Assembly: GCF_964340395.1 (NCBI RefSeq)
Contig: NC_135564.1
Coordinates: 267,501 to 329,500 of the forward strand
Direction of reading: 5' to 3'
DNA length: 62,000 nt
Source of the DNA: Glandiceps talaboti
Taxonomy: Eukaryota; Hemichordata; Enteropneusta; Spengelidae
Shown piece by piece: positions 50,011 through 60,336 of this stretch. The position numbers and the translations under genes were made by a program. A model generated the notes under the pieces. The model ran no database searches. It had not been told where the DNA came from and worked only from the letters and a program-made list of their open reading frames with translations. Position 1 is the stretch's first letter, and each line of letters starts with the position of its first letter.

Positions 50011-52139
50011 GAAAAATTATACGGGTTCCCAAGAATGATGTGTAATAGAGATGATAATTCTACTTGCAATGAAAACGTTGATATCATCAACAATGTAGGA
50101 CCTCATTTTATCAGGTTAACTTCTTCATACAGAATTACATCACTTGTTTAATTCCTTCTTTAAAGAAAAAGCATTTTCGGAGACTGACACCAATGTAATT
50201 TACATTCTAAATTGTTTAAAAACTAGACAACCAAGTAATAAAATCTAAACAATACCAATATATAGCCATCCTACATATATGTTTCCTTCTTCATTTGCAT
50301 TTCCTTAGTCTCAAAACTCTTGAGTTTGTCTTTCTCTTTTCCTAACAAAACCAGTTTTTCTATTCACCATTTCACATCCCTATCATTCTACAACTTTACA
50401 ACTGCCCTCATCGAAAGGAAAATACACTGTGTATATTAGACATTTCAAAATAATTTTTCTAAATGTTCTTTTACTCAAGACATGTACTTGCCTTGCCTTC
50501 ATCATAAATGGGAATATTAATTCCATTTATCATGTTTTATATAAAACAATTACTCACCCTGCCAAATTCCTACTATTTCCCTCTCTCAATTCCATTGCTT
50601 CATAGAGCAATACGGCCTACAAATGCTGCTCTGCCATGCTCCTCAACAATGCAATGTCTGTCCTCTATTGTCAATACTAAATGTTCATTTATGGATACGT
50701 GATTGTAATATCTATCAAAATGGTTTCATATGCAAGTCACATAGATAACACATGTATATGCATGTATATTAATATTATTACATACCATGTGGTAAACAGA
50801 ACTTACAGGTACTATTTTCAGCAATACAGTAGACAATTAGGTGATGTGTTCACTCAAACTAACGTGTCTGTCATCCATTAATTTACACTGAAAACATGAA
50901 ATGCTATTGTTAGCTATACCATAAAACTCTCAAATATCTTTCTTTGCGTGAAAGATAAAACTCACACCATACCATACTTAATTGTGCTACACAATAGAAT
51001 AACAGAAAAACATACCAGCTACAGAGATACTGCTGCAGCAAAATCATAACCACATGCAAAGAAATACAAAATGTATATCGCCACCATGTCTGTCAACAAG
51101 ATTAAAAATCCTTAAAAAATCCATAGAAAAACACCAATCATCAAACTTAACTGTAAAAGACGCATGTAAAATATGTATAGCAATGCATTGAAAAAGTGGA
51201 AATATACCTGAGTATGGTTCATTCACTGGAAGCTTCATAAAAAGATTAAAATTTCTGAAGACTCTTCATGCACTTCTTATTAGACTAAAACATCCATAAT
51301 CCCCAGTACACATGTGACACTGTGTGCAGCTCAATTTGCCTTGCATCTACATGTATTTTATGTATGACTCATACTAGAGGTGTGACTACTCCAATCTAAT
51401 AATATATTCACACAGTGCTACCTTTCTCTTTATACATGTATAATTCACACAATATGTCTACAGCACACATCTAAGTATGATTTATTCCATGCCTTTGGCT
51501 TATTTCCACCAAAGAGGATTGTCAGCATCTTTGCCCGTCTTAAATATGGATGCAAGATTTTTGCTAGGAATATTATAAAAAACGCCTCATAATTCCTCAT
51601 TGAGTGGTTTTCTAGAATTATTCATTTTAACTCTGATGATATCATTCATTGTTAAAATGAAGCCTGCTTACTGTACTTTGACTATTTCACACAGTTTTGC
51701 ACAATTTTACCATAAACATGAAGCCATATTCAGAGCTTCAAAGACATACTGAGTGTAAATGTACTGGAGAACACACAATGTTGAACAAAATATGCCTCAG
51801 TTATGAGTCTAACCTTTATAATATGAATAATGCTAAGAAACAATGCATTGATTTGCAGGTTGATACTGGGATCATATGATTTTTGGTGTACAATACGATT
51901 ACAAGTAGAAAAACATTCTCTCAAGCCAATAGTGTATTATTCCACTCATGCAACATAAAATAACAATATTGCCATAAAGTGAACAGACTAGTTTACAATG
52001 ATGTAGAAAACACACTTTCTGTAGTACATTTGTATTTAGTGAAATACTAATACTGTACCAACATCATCATTCATATAACACACTCCTGCTTCTGCATCTG
52101 TCCAAGACCTCACTCACTCAATTACTACCTCCTATCCCT
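50011..52139. other. AT-rich stretch, no gene recognised
   Basis: No array, transposon end or coding region is recognised. Confidence 0.5.
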
Positions 52140-52390
52140 CTCCACAACATTTAAATCTGAGTTTTAATAAAAGGACAAGTCCCAAGTATGGTTAAAACTA
52201 AACTTGAATCCTGACATTTCGACTGTGCACACAGTCCTTTTCAAGGGCTTTAAAAAACAGGAGAGCAGGTAAAATCCCCATCTTCTCCCAAGTACACATC
52301 TCCAGGTCTCTTGACAGGAAAGAACACTCTTTTGGTCCCCACTATCCACAAAAGAAATAAGAACAGCTGATTGTTTTGACACACTCATTT
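52140..52390 (-). mobile_element. Retroelement fragment with hammerhead-like stem and CGAAA
   Basis: On minus, CCCTTGAAAAG, a near-palindromic stem GACTGTGTGCACAGTC, then GAAATGTCAGG (52250 down to 52207). Many invertebrate retroelements, notably Penelope-like elements, carry a GATGAAG-stem-CGAAACGTC motif at their ends. That motif corresponds to a minimal hammerhead ribozyme core. Here CUGAUGA has decayed to CUUGAAA, so cleavage is not expected. The 74-codon minus frame across it is not recognised. Confidence 0.4.
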
Positions 52391-53177
52391 CAAATGTGTG
52401 AGATTAGCAAAGACTAAATAATGTACAGGTATTATCCTTACTATAAAATCTTAATACATGATAACTGGCTGCCACTGTTACCTGCCTTTGTAACAATTTG
52501 CATGTACATGATTATATTAATTAAGTACAGCATACATACATGTACATCAATTTAAATTTAGGGACAAATTATTTCTTTCACAAACTTTATATATGAAGTT
52601 CAGTTTACTTTTGGCAACCAAGAGTGGGTAAGCAGTAATCACTCTGAAATCCTGCAAAAGCTGCATTTACTGGTCTATCATTTTTCATCTGACAACCACC
52701 AATACAATGTATATTCACTGAAAGCAGTTCAAGTACGAATACTTGGACACTGTACATGTACAATATACAAATCTAAATTATCTATAAGTTGTACAGTAAT
52801 AAGCTGAAATCATGATTCATTGAGGTGTGGACCAAAAAATCAATTTGATTGGATATATTGCACAGTTTTATTATTATTAGTATGAGTACAGCTATACAAA
52901 TATGTTTACCTACAGGTGATTCAATAAATCTCAAGCTGAACAATATTACGATAAAGTTATTATAAATTTATATCTAACAAAGCTGCAGTTTCTAAAATAC
53001 ATTCCAGTTGTGGCAAGATGAAAATTAACTGCATCAATAGACAACATCATTATTTCATGTAGCATCAAGATAACAAATTATTTGCTGATTACTTGTCCTT
53101 ACAGGCCAGTGTGGCCTATGCTGATAGTAATAGCGATAAGAAAACAAATATCAATTCATCATATACACTGTAATATG
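52391..53177. other. AT-rich stretch, no gene recognised
   Basis: Nothing is recognised before MITE copy B. Confidence 0.5.
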
Positions 53178-53363
53178 ACAGAACCCCATTCTGCACAAGT
53201 GACAGTGTGGTGTACTTGGGGTATTTGTATGAGTGATTGCAGTTTTCTCTGTGGCCATACTTTCACTTGCTACGCTTGTGAAAATGCAGCAGAAAACCCT
53301 GCAAGCACAAGTGCAAATACCCCTGAGTACCAACAATAGAACTCACATGGAAAGTGGTTCTGT
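53178..53363. mobile_element. MITE family A/B, copy B
   Basis: ACAGAACC at the left end is inverted as GGTTCTGT at the right. The arms stay imperfectly complementary through GGGGTATTTGTATGAGTGAT / its partner GCAAATACCCCTGAG, to a centre around TTTCACTTGCTACGC. It aligns with copy A at 4875-5072. Flanks (GTAATATG left, TATTATCA right) give no clear target duplication. Two unrelated open frames of about 60-85 codons cross it by chance. Confidence 0.85.
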
Positions 53364-53702
53364 TATTATCATTATTTACCCAAAACTACATATGAATTTG
53401 AGTAAAAATCACACTGTACGATGACATGATTTGTGGACAAGTTTGCATTATAACCATTTGCATGCAGGATTGTAATTTGTACTGCAATGTAAATACTAGT
53501 ATGCACACTTATAGCCGTGCAAGTAATCTCTGATATCTGTGTAATAATGCCCATGTTTTAAAACACCTGTAGCAGTATAGGTATCATAGTCATGTACTTT
53601 TGACACTATGATTGATAACATGGTGGACCATCATATCATCTGATAATGCAACTCATTAAAATACTTTCCACAACAGTGAACTATTTACTGTTATTGACCA
53701 CA
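53364..53702. other. AT-rich spacer, nothing recognised
   Basis: No feature is recognised between MITE B and the 176-bp repeats. Confidence 0.5.
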
Positions 53703-54240
53703 GAGACTAATTTCTACTCATTCTCGGACATTCTGGGAATTGGAAATAAGTTTGTACTCGTACAGAATGCCAGGATTTGTCTTTATCACAAATATAAATA
53801 TAATTATTAAAATCAATCATATAGTACACTGTATCTATGATTAGACAAGACTAAAATGTGACGTTGTCCCTAGTGACAAAGACTAATTTCCACTCACTCT
53901 GAGACATTCTGGGAATTGGAAATGAGTTTGTACTCGTACAGAATGCCAGGACTCGTCTTTATCACAAATATAAATATAATTATTAAAATCAATCATAGAG
54001 AACATAGTATGTGTGAACAGATGAGCCAAAAATGTGACATTATCCCTTGTCACAGAGACTAATTTCTACTCATTCAGTGACATAATGAGTTTGTACTTGT
54101 ACCTACATACTGGAAAAATTCATGGTATGTCCTTTAAAATTAATATACACATAATTACTAAGATCAATCACCTTGAATTAAGAATACAGTATTAAGAGTG
54201 GACAGATGAGACAAAAATCTGACAGTGTCCGTTGTCAGTG
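53703..54240. repeat. 176-bp tandem repeat, 3 copies
   Basis: Copies start at 53703, 53879 and 54055, exactly 176 bases apart, with GAGACTAATTTCTACTCATT or a close variant. Copies 1 and 2 share GACATTCTGGGAATTGGAAA, GAGTTTGTACTCGTACAGAA-type text and ATAATTATTAAAATCAATCA. Copy 3 is more diverged and has an internal deletion. The length is close to that of typical satellite monomers. Confidence 0.95.
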
Positions 54241-54326
54241 TTGACCACAGGAATTATGCATGCAATGTATGCGTACACATTGCTGCAAACACAATTTATG
54301 GGATGGATGGGGAGGGAGATAGAGAG

Positions 54327-54350
54327 AAGGAAAGGAAAGGAAAGGAAAGG
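54327..54350. repeat. (GGAAA)n short tandem repeat
   Basis: Four to five GGAAA units in a purine-rich tract (54302-54370). Confidence 0.95.
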
Positions 54351-54370
54351 GTGGTGGAGAAAAGGTGTGG

Positions 54371-55425
54371 GAAATGACAAGGTAGAAGACATGCTAGAGA
54401 ATCTGCAATCAGTACAAGGGAATTTTCATCACAAATAACAATTGGCTCTTTCTATATGACAAAACAAATACAACTTACAGGCTAACACCCTAGTTTTAGG
54501 CTGTAATTACAGACTTACTAGAAACCAGCTCTTTACATATATATGAAAGTATGACAAAACTATACACACGTCACTGTCGTCAGGCTGCCTACATAGTAGG
54601 ACTTCCCTGTAGATGAAGGTTGCATTTTAATTATCATACAAGACCAAACAAAATTTAATACAGAAAGAAATCAATGAGACTTCAGCAAAACATTCATTCT
54701 ACCTTGCTAATACTGCCCCTTGTATTTTAAACTTTAATTTACACAATGTTACATTGTACTATACTGTTGTACTGTTAGTTTATTAAACAAAATAAAAGCT
54801 TTGCATCAGTTACATCTGCTGGAAGAGTTTCCTGTTGTATGCACAGTCCATTTATTTTCATTATATTTACAAAAAAAATGTAAAGAAGTACACATCTATA
54901 TATGTTGATACATAAAAAGAGAGAAGAATGGTATGCTTTGACTCTCGGCTATAATACCCATTCTAGTACAATTTACTGGTACATATTCTGTGAAATCACG
55001 AGATGCTAACTTTCAAGTTGTCACAAAGTGGTGATTTTAGTAAAGTTTATTGGCCTGAGTCAGTGACTTTAGGTTGACTGTCACACATGTTTACTCAATA
55101 TGGAAATTAGAGACACGTTTACTGGCATATAATTTCAGTTAAGTTATAAATTAGCATAATATGTCATAACAGATGGCTGGTTAGTAGTAAACAACTTATG
55201 TGAATCTGCATTACTATGAAGGACACCTGTTGGCAATTAGGATCATCCAATCATGTGTGACAATAGAGTTGTTTGATATTAGTATAAAAGGGACACTATT
55301 TGACACTGACAGTTCTGGGAGCTGACCTCCAGACTTTGGATAAACCTACAATGTAGCTGCAAGAATTGTATCATATATGATTTTGAAGGTATTTTCTTCT
55401 GTTTTGTACTTTTCTTTTCATTCTG
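54371..55425. other. AT-rich stretch, no gene recognised
   Basis: Nothing is recognised. Confidence 0.5.
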
Positions 55426-55767
55426 ATGTTTAACTGGAAGCAAATGCTATAATTCCTGTAACATAAATGCAAATAGACAGAAGTGATTCAGATATGAATC
55501 ACAAAGTTGGGTGAATTTTTCTGATAAATTATGCCATTACCTGCCAAAAAATGGGACATCTTCTAACTTCAACATTAATTACAGAGCCCTTCAAGACCCA
55601 AGAAGTGTTCAGAGGTGCCCCAATCTCATCAAAATTGGCAAAAGCAGCAAAGCATGCATCAGTTTGAAACGAGTTGTATGCTGACATCTTGTTCACATTT
55701 TCAGCGTGATCTTGCCTATTTGCATTAATGTTACAGGAATTGTAGCATTTGCTTCGAGTTAAACATT
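55426..55767. mobile_element. Foldback element with ~52-bp inverted ends
   Basis: ATGTTTAACTGGAAGCAAAT...CTGTAACATAAATGCAAATAG (55426-55476) is inverted, with a handful of mismatches, at 55715-55767. The ~240-base centre supports an open minus-strand frame (85 codons) that looks protein-like and ends at a GTAATG donor. Because it overlaps the arm, I treat it as part of the element. The TTTGCATnAATG wording in the arms also occurs in MITEs A and B, so the families may be related. Confidence 0.8.
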
Positions 55768-56131
55768 GGAACTTAAAAATGCACATAATTTCTCCAGGGT
55801 TTCATCGTCACAAACAAAAGCATTCTGATTCACAAAACTGTAGTTTGCTTGAATTGAGTTACTCAATGGTTAAATATGTATTTACTGAACAATTATGACA
55901 CAATAACTTTGGACATTATGATGGATAGAGATTTGAAATACTCCCCAACTGTGTAGTGGTTGCAAAACCAATATTTCATCATAAGGCAAACCTTGGTTGG
56001 CATTTTGCAATCCAGATTTTGGATGCTATATAACTGGATTCATTACTAAATTTAATGTAATATTTACAGATGAATTGTATTGATCAATTAATCATGATAA
56101 GTGATGGTTTAATGGCTAATCATTATATGAC
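55768..56131. other. AT-rich stretch, nothing recognised
   Basis: No repeat, transposon end or coding region is recognised between the foldback element and the candidate exon at 56132. Confidence 0.5.
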
Positions 56132-56297
56132 CTGACAAGAATTCCTCTTTTCAAGCTCTTCACAGAGTATTAAAAAGGTAGGATTTCTGACCACATATTT
56201 CATACATCCTTGTTGGAGGACAGTACATTTCATCAAATTTCTTGAGGCTGTGACATTTCCTGCAGCATTAGCAGTAATCCTGATAGGCAAGAAGTGC
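56132..56297 (-). CDS. Candidate internal exon, unknown protein
   Basis: On minus, a good acceptor (CTCTACTGTCATCAG) precedes 166 bases encoding 55 codons without a stop, ending at CAG followed by GTCATA. Parts read ITANAAGNVTASRNLMKCTV and NPTFLILCEELEKRNSCQ. This is the most protein-like minus-strand frame in the right half. No family is recognised. Similarity of its first ~40 bases to the arm of the foldback at 55.7 kb argues that it may be transposon-derived. Confidence 0.15.
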
Positions 56298-56519
56298 CTG
56301 ATGACAGTAGAGTTACATGTACAGAGTACTACACGTATGTGCAACACTGGACTTTTTTCCAAGTGTATTGTACAATGTTGGGCTAAATATTGAGTTGTAA
56401 AATATGTTTGGAGTCCAGGAAACAAACTATGGCATGCAAAAAAAAACATCAAAATTGCTTCAGGAGTTCAAGAAATCTTCTACTTTTAATCCTAATTATT
56501 AAAATATTGGATGATTTAA

Positions 56520-56930
56520 GTTATCTAGATAAAATATGAATCATCCAAATAAGGCACTCATGCAAACCCCCAATAGTCAGTCAAAATTTACTCAAAAGGG
56601 GCAAAATTTCATATTAATTATCATTACTAAAATACTCCATGACTTATTCCATTGAGTTAAATATCAAAAATATGGCAAATTAATCAGATAATTCCTACAT
56701 ATTTATTCAGTGGAAATAATAGTCAGTTAAATAATTATTACAAAAATAAAAACAGCATTTCATGCTGCAGTATCTAGGTAAAATACAAAACATCTTTTCA
56801 AAGTAGGGCATTTTGTGTAACCTTCCCCTAGATTGTCAAAATTTATTCAGGTGGATATAAATCATCACATTTACAATATCAAACAAATCTGGATATAGTC
56901 ATCAGTACTAAAATGATTTATGACCACTTC
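56520..56930. repeat. Diverged tandem duplication, ~250-bp period
   Basis: TCTAGATAAAATATGAATCA...TGTCAGTCAAAATTTACTCA-type text (from 56523) matches TCTAGGTAAAATACAAAACA...TTGTCAAAATTTATTCAGG (from 56773). Both copies then carry ATTACTAAAATACTCCATGA / CAGTACTAAAATGATTTATGA. Related text occurs in the AT-rich region near 28 kb. Confidence 0.7.
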
Positions 56931-57240
56931 GGAAGAATATTAAACACCTTTTTTTCCATAGCAATTAATATTTCACCTTTTCATGCAAACATGACAAAAT
57001 TACTTTTCTTTTTGTGACTATAATGATAGGTTTTCCAAATCAAGCAATGTCTTGAAGTGTTTTGGTTAACAACAGTTGGAATGAAAAACATACAATATAT
57101 TGATGTACTTAAGTTTCCACAACATTTTACTTCACATGTGACTTGGTGACCAACCTTTCCTATAAAAATTCTACCTTGGTTCATTATTGAAATGAATACA
57201 CTAGATACAGTAAATACTACAGCAGCAATTGAGATTTCAG

Positions 57241-57312
57241 CTATTATTATTAGACTTTATTTAAACTCGATAGACTTTAAGCCAATGTCTCTTCTCACAC
57301 AGTGTTGAGAAA
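57241..57312 (-). mobile_element. Retroelement-like 3' end on an (ATT)n tail, copy 2
   Basis: On minus, GAGAAGAGACATTGGCTTAA and TATCGAGTTTAAATAAAGTC lead into (TAA)n. The same end lies at 19984-20095 with (CAAA)n. The different tails on one body argue for independent insertions. Confidence 0.6.
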
Positions 57313-57880
57313 AATATATACAAATATATACATTAAAAATACTAAGAAGTAAAAATACAATGAACATGTACAAAAGGCTGTAAAATGGCAAAAGCCAGAA
57401 GAATTGTCATATTTGCATGAAAAGGTGAAATATTAATTGCTATGGAAAAAGTGTGTTTAAAAGTGACCAAAGCTTACTAAATGGACATAAAATGAAACTG
57501 TTGTTGTTTGATGTGGTAGGTTACACAAATGGGTGATAGAGGTACCTTGGTTATATGATACACATATATACTCATCCTGTAATCAAGATAATGAGCACAC
57601 TGGAAGTCCCCCAAAATCTCAACTGGAAGATCGTTGAAATCATCAGAGATGCCACCTTACTGTGAGTACAATTAAACAAACACTCATTCAATAGCTTATA
57701 TCAATTTGTCACAATAATTGTTTTACAAGGTAGTCTGTGTCATTCTTAGTAAGCTGAAACACCAGTTGCCACTGTCGTATATATATAAGGGAATGTACAT
57801 GAACTTCAACAACAGTTTCCTCTTTCAGTTACTAGGAATCTTTGAAAACCTTCACAAATATACAGCTTTAGCTGAATGAG
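57313..57880. other. AT-rich stretch, no gene recognised
   Basis: Nothing is recognised apart from the upstream part of the element ending at 57312. Confidence 0.5.
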
Positions 57881-58520
57881 TTACACCTGGTTATAGATAC
57901 ATCATATCTAGGTCACATGACTGGTATTACCATATTCTAACAACTTACACCTGATTATAGATTAATCATATCTAGGTCACATGACTGGTATTACCATATT
58001 CTAACAACTTACACCTGGTTATAGATTAATCATGACTAGGTCACATGACTGGTATTACCATATTCTAACAACTTACACCTGATTATAGATTAATCATATC
58101 TAGGTCACATGACTGGTATTACCATATTCTAACAACATATACCTGGTTATAGATTAATCACATCTAGGTCACATGACTGGTATTACCATATTCTAACAAC
58201 TTACACCTGGTTATAGATTAATCATGACTAGGTCACATGACTGGTATTACCATATTCTAACAACATATACCTGGTTATAGATTAATCACATCTAGGTCAC
58301 ATGACTGGTATTACCATATTCTAACAACTTACACCTGGTTATAGATTAATCATATCTAGGTCACATGACTGGTATTACCATATTCTAACAACTTATACCT
58401 GATTATAGATTAATCACATCTAGGTCACATGACTGGTATTACCATATTCTAACAACTTACACCTGGCTAATGAGTAATCATATCTAGGTCACATGATTGC
58501 ATTACCATATTGTAACAAAG
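57881..58520. repeat. 64-bp tandem repeat, exactly 10 copies
   Basis: Copies start TTACACCTGGTTATAGATTA every 64 bases from 57881 to 58457 and include ATCTAGGTCACATGACTGGT and ATTACCATATTCTAACAAC. Sub-variants are ACTTACACC/ACATATACC, CATATC/CACATC/CATGAC and CTGG/CTGA. The last copy is the most diverged. Each unit carries two E-box-type words, CACCTG and CACATG. Confidence 0.98.
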
Positions 58521-60218
58521 TGGGCAGGGCTATATGTACATGAGGCATAAATCAAAGGTGAATTTATGAATGAAAATGTTTAGTTTAGACAAACAGATAA
58601 CTCTTGGACAACATCCATGATCACAATAAACCCATCAAATAGATACATTCTCTATATTAGATCACTGACAATAGAGATGCAGTTGTCTGTACATTGTACA
58701 TGTACATGTAAACAATAGACTCTTCATTCACATAAACAATGTAACTATAATATACCATGCAATGATTACATTGTACAATGGTATGCAGTTTGTAAATTCT
58801 CTTCCAAACCAAATATTTGTATTTTATCAAGAATGTGAAATTCTAAATCAAGCTGACTTTCTCTGGTACTAAATTCATTACACTATTATACAAATGTCTC
58901 AATTTACTAACATTACAAATGTACCTGTTCTCCAAGAACAGCAGATGTTTTCTGTAACTGTAAAGGATACAGTATACATCATTACATGTACACATCAGCG
59001 TACAGCAAGTTATACGTAAACAGTACCTGTAATACCATATTGACAACAACTCCTACTGTAACGTGTATGTCACTAGTAGTAGACTGTAGTTCATTCACAC
59101 TGAACATGAGATACACTATCACTAGTGATTTCAGGAGAAATTACATGTAATACTAATAGTCTATCCTAGACTAGTGAATATGTTGTCATTGGACATATCT
59201 TGGCCATAGATGTGTAATGCAGTTTATTGTTTGTAAATCGGAGATTGCATTCATGAGATACAGTATTTTGAAAGTTTTAATTATGGCCAATACTGGACAT
59301 TACAAAGCATGATTACGTATGTACCACTCCTAATATTAGCCACCTCAATATTAGTAGTACTTGATATTTCAAGGGTTACTAAAACACATTTCAAGTTCAT
59401 TTTCTGTTACTACTGGAAATACAGCCAGGAACCCAGAGTTAATTATTTCAAAACAAGAAAGCATGGATTTTTGACTATCAATAGAAAGTATGTATAGGTT
59501 TCCAAGAGAAGACTCACCCATTTTCACAAAGAATGTGTACGAAGTGGAAATAATTCTCTTGTTTCATGGTATTGTCTATTTTTGTATCTGCGGCAGAGTA
59601 TCATATTCTTTGTTATTAGAGCATATTAAAAGCTCTATTCATTGATGGAAATGCTCCCTCAGAAACAGTCTTAATGAATAATCTGCAGACAATGATCAAA
59701 TTACTAATAGTCTACAGTATACATGTATAACACTTAGTCAAGGTTAAGTGTATCACTCAGGTATGATTGACTAGGGCACTGACCGCTAGTTTGTAACCTT
59801 TCACTTTCTTGAAATCTGGAAACATGACTGTTTAAATTCTTTCACTGAATTACAGTATGGTAACAAGGTCACATTGGAAACTGCATTTTAATATTTGTGT
59901 GTATAATATAACGCCCTTGAGTAGGACATTCTCAATGTAATCTCATTTGATGAGATCCAAAACCAAACAAAGTTTAGAGCCACCACATCTATTTAGAAGT
60001 AAATTATATACAGTGTACATTAAGTACCCTTGAAACTACATCTATATCATCATCATATTTATCAGGAGCAATGACATACAAATTATTAATTACTGCAAAT
60101 ATTGCAGTCAATAACCATAAATACATTGTTAAACTGAAGATCTTATCATGAGTAATAAGATATGTTATCATTCCAGTTTTCAGTTTGCATGGAAAACAAA
60201 CTGGATTTCAGTGTTTTT
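58521..60218. other. AT-rich stretch, no gene recognised
   Basis: ACATGTACATGTA runs occur near 58700. Nothing else is recognised. Confidence 0.5.
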
Positions 60219-60336
60219 CAATCTGATTAAAATCTTGGACATCAAAAACAAACTACAATACATGTCATACAAAGGAAATACAGTACATGTACATGCAAAA
60301 TCAATCCCCTTCCTTCAGCAGATTTTAATCAGATTG
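60219..60336. mobile_element. Short MITE with perfect 16-bp inverted ends
   Basis: CAATCTGATTAAAATC at 60219-60234 is exactly inverted at 60321-60336, giving a 118-bp element. The same 16-mer occurs alone at 10393-10408 and 40198-40213, presumably single ends of decayed copies. The interior is AT-rich and non-coding. The target duplication is unclear. Confidence 0.75.

Noticed and set aside
49128-50093. 321-, 293- and 267-codon frames in the 30-bp array
   Set aside because: They are direct consequences of a stop-free 30-base unit. The plus frame lacks an upstream start, and changes between units do not favour silent sites in the minus frames.
55529-55786. 85-codon minus-strand frame ending at a GTAATG donor
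   Set aside because: It overlaps the inverted arm of the 55426-55767 foldback, so it is more likely transposon sequence than an exon.
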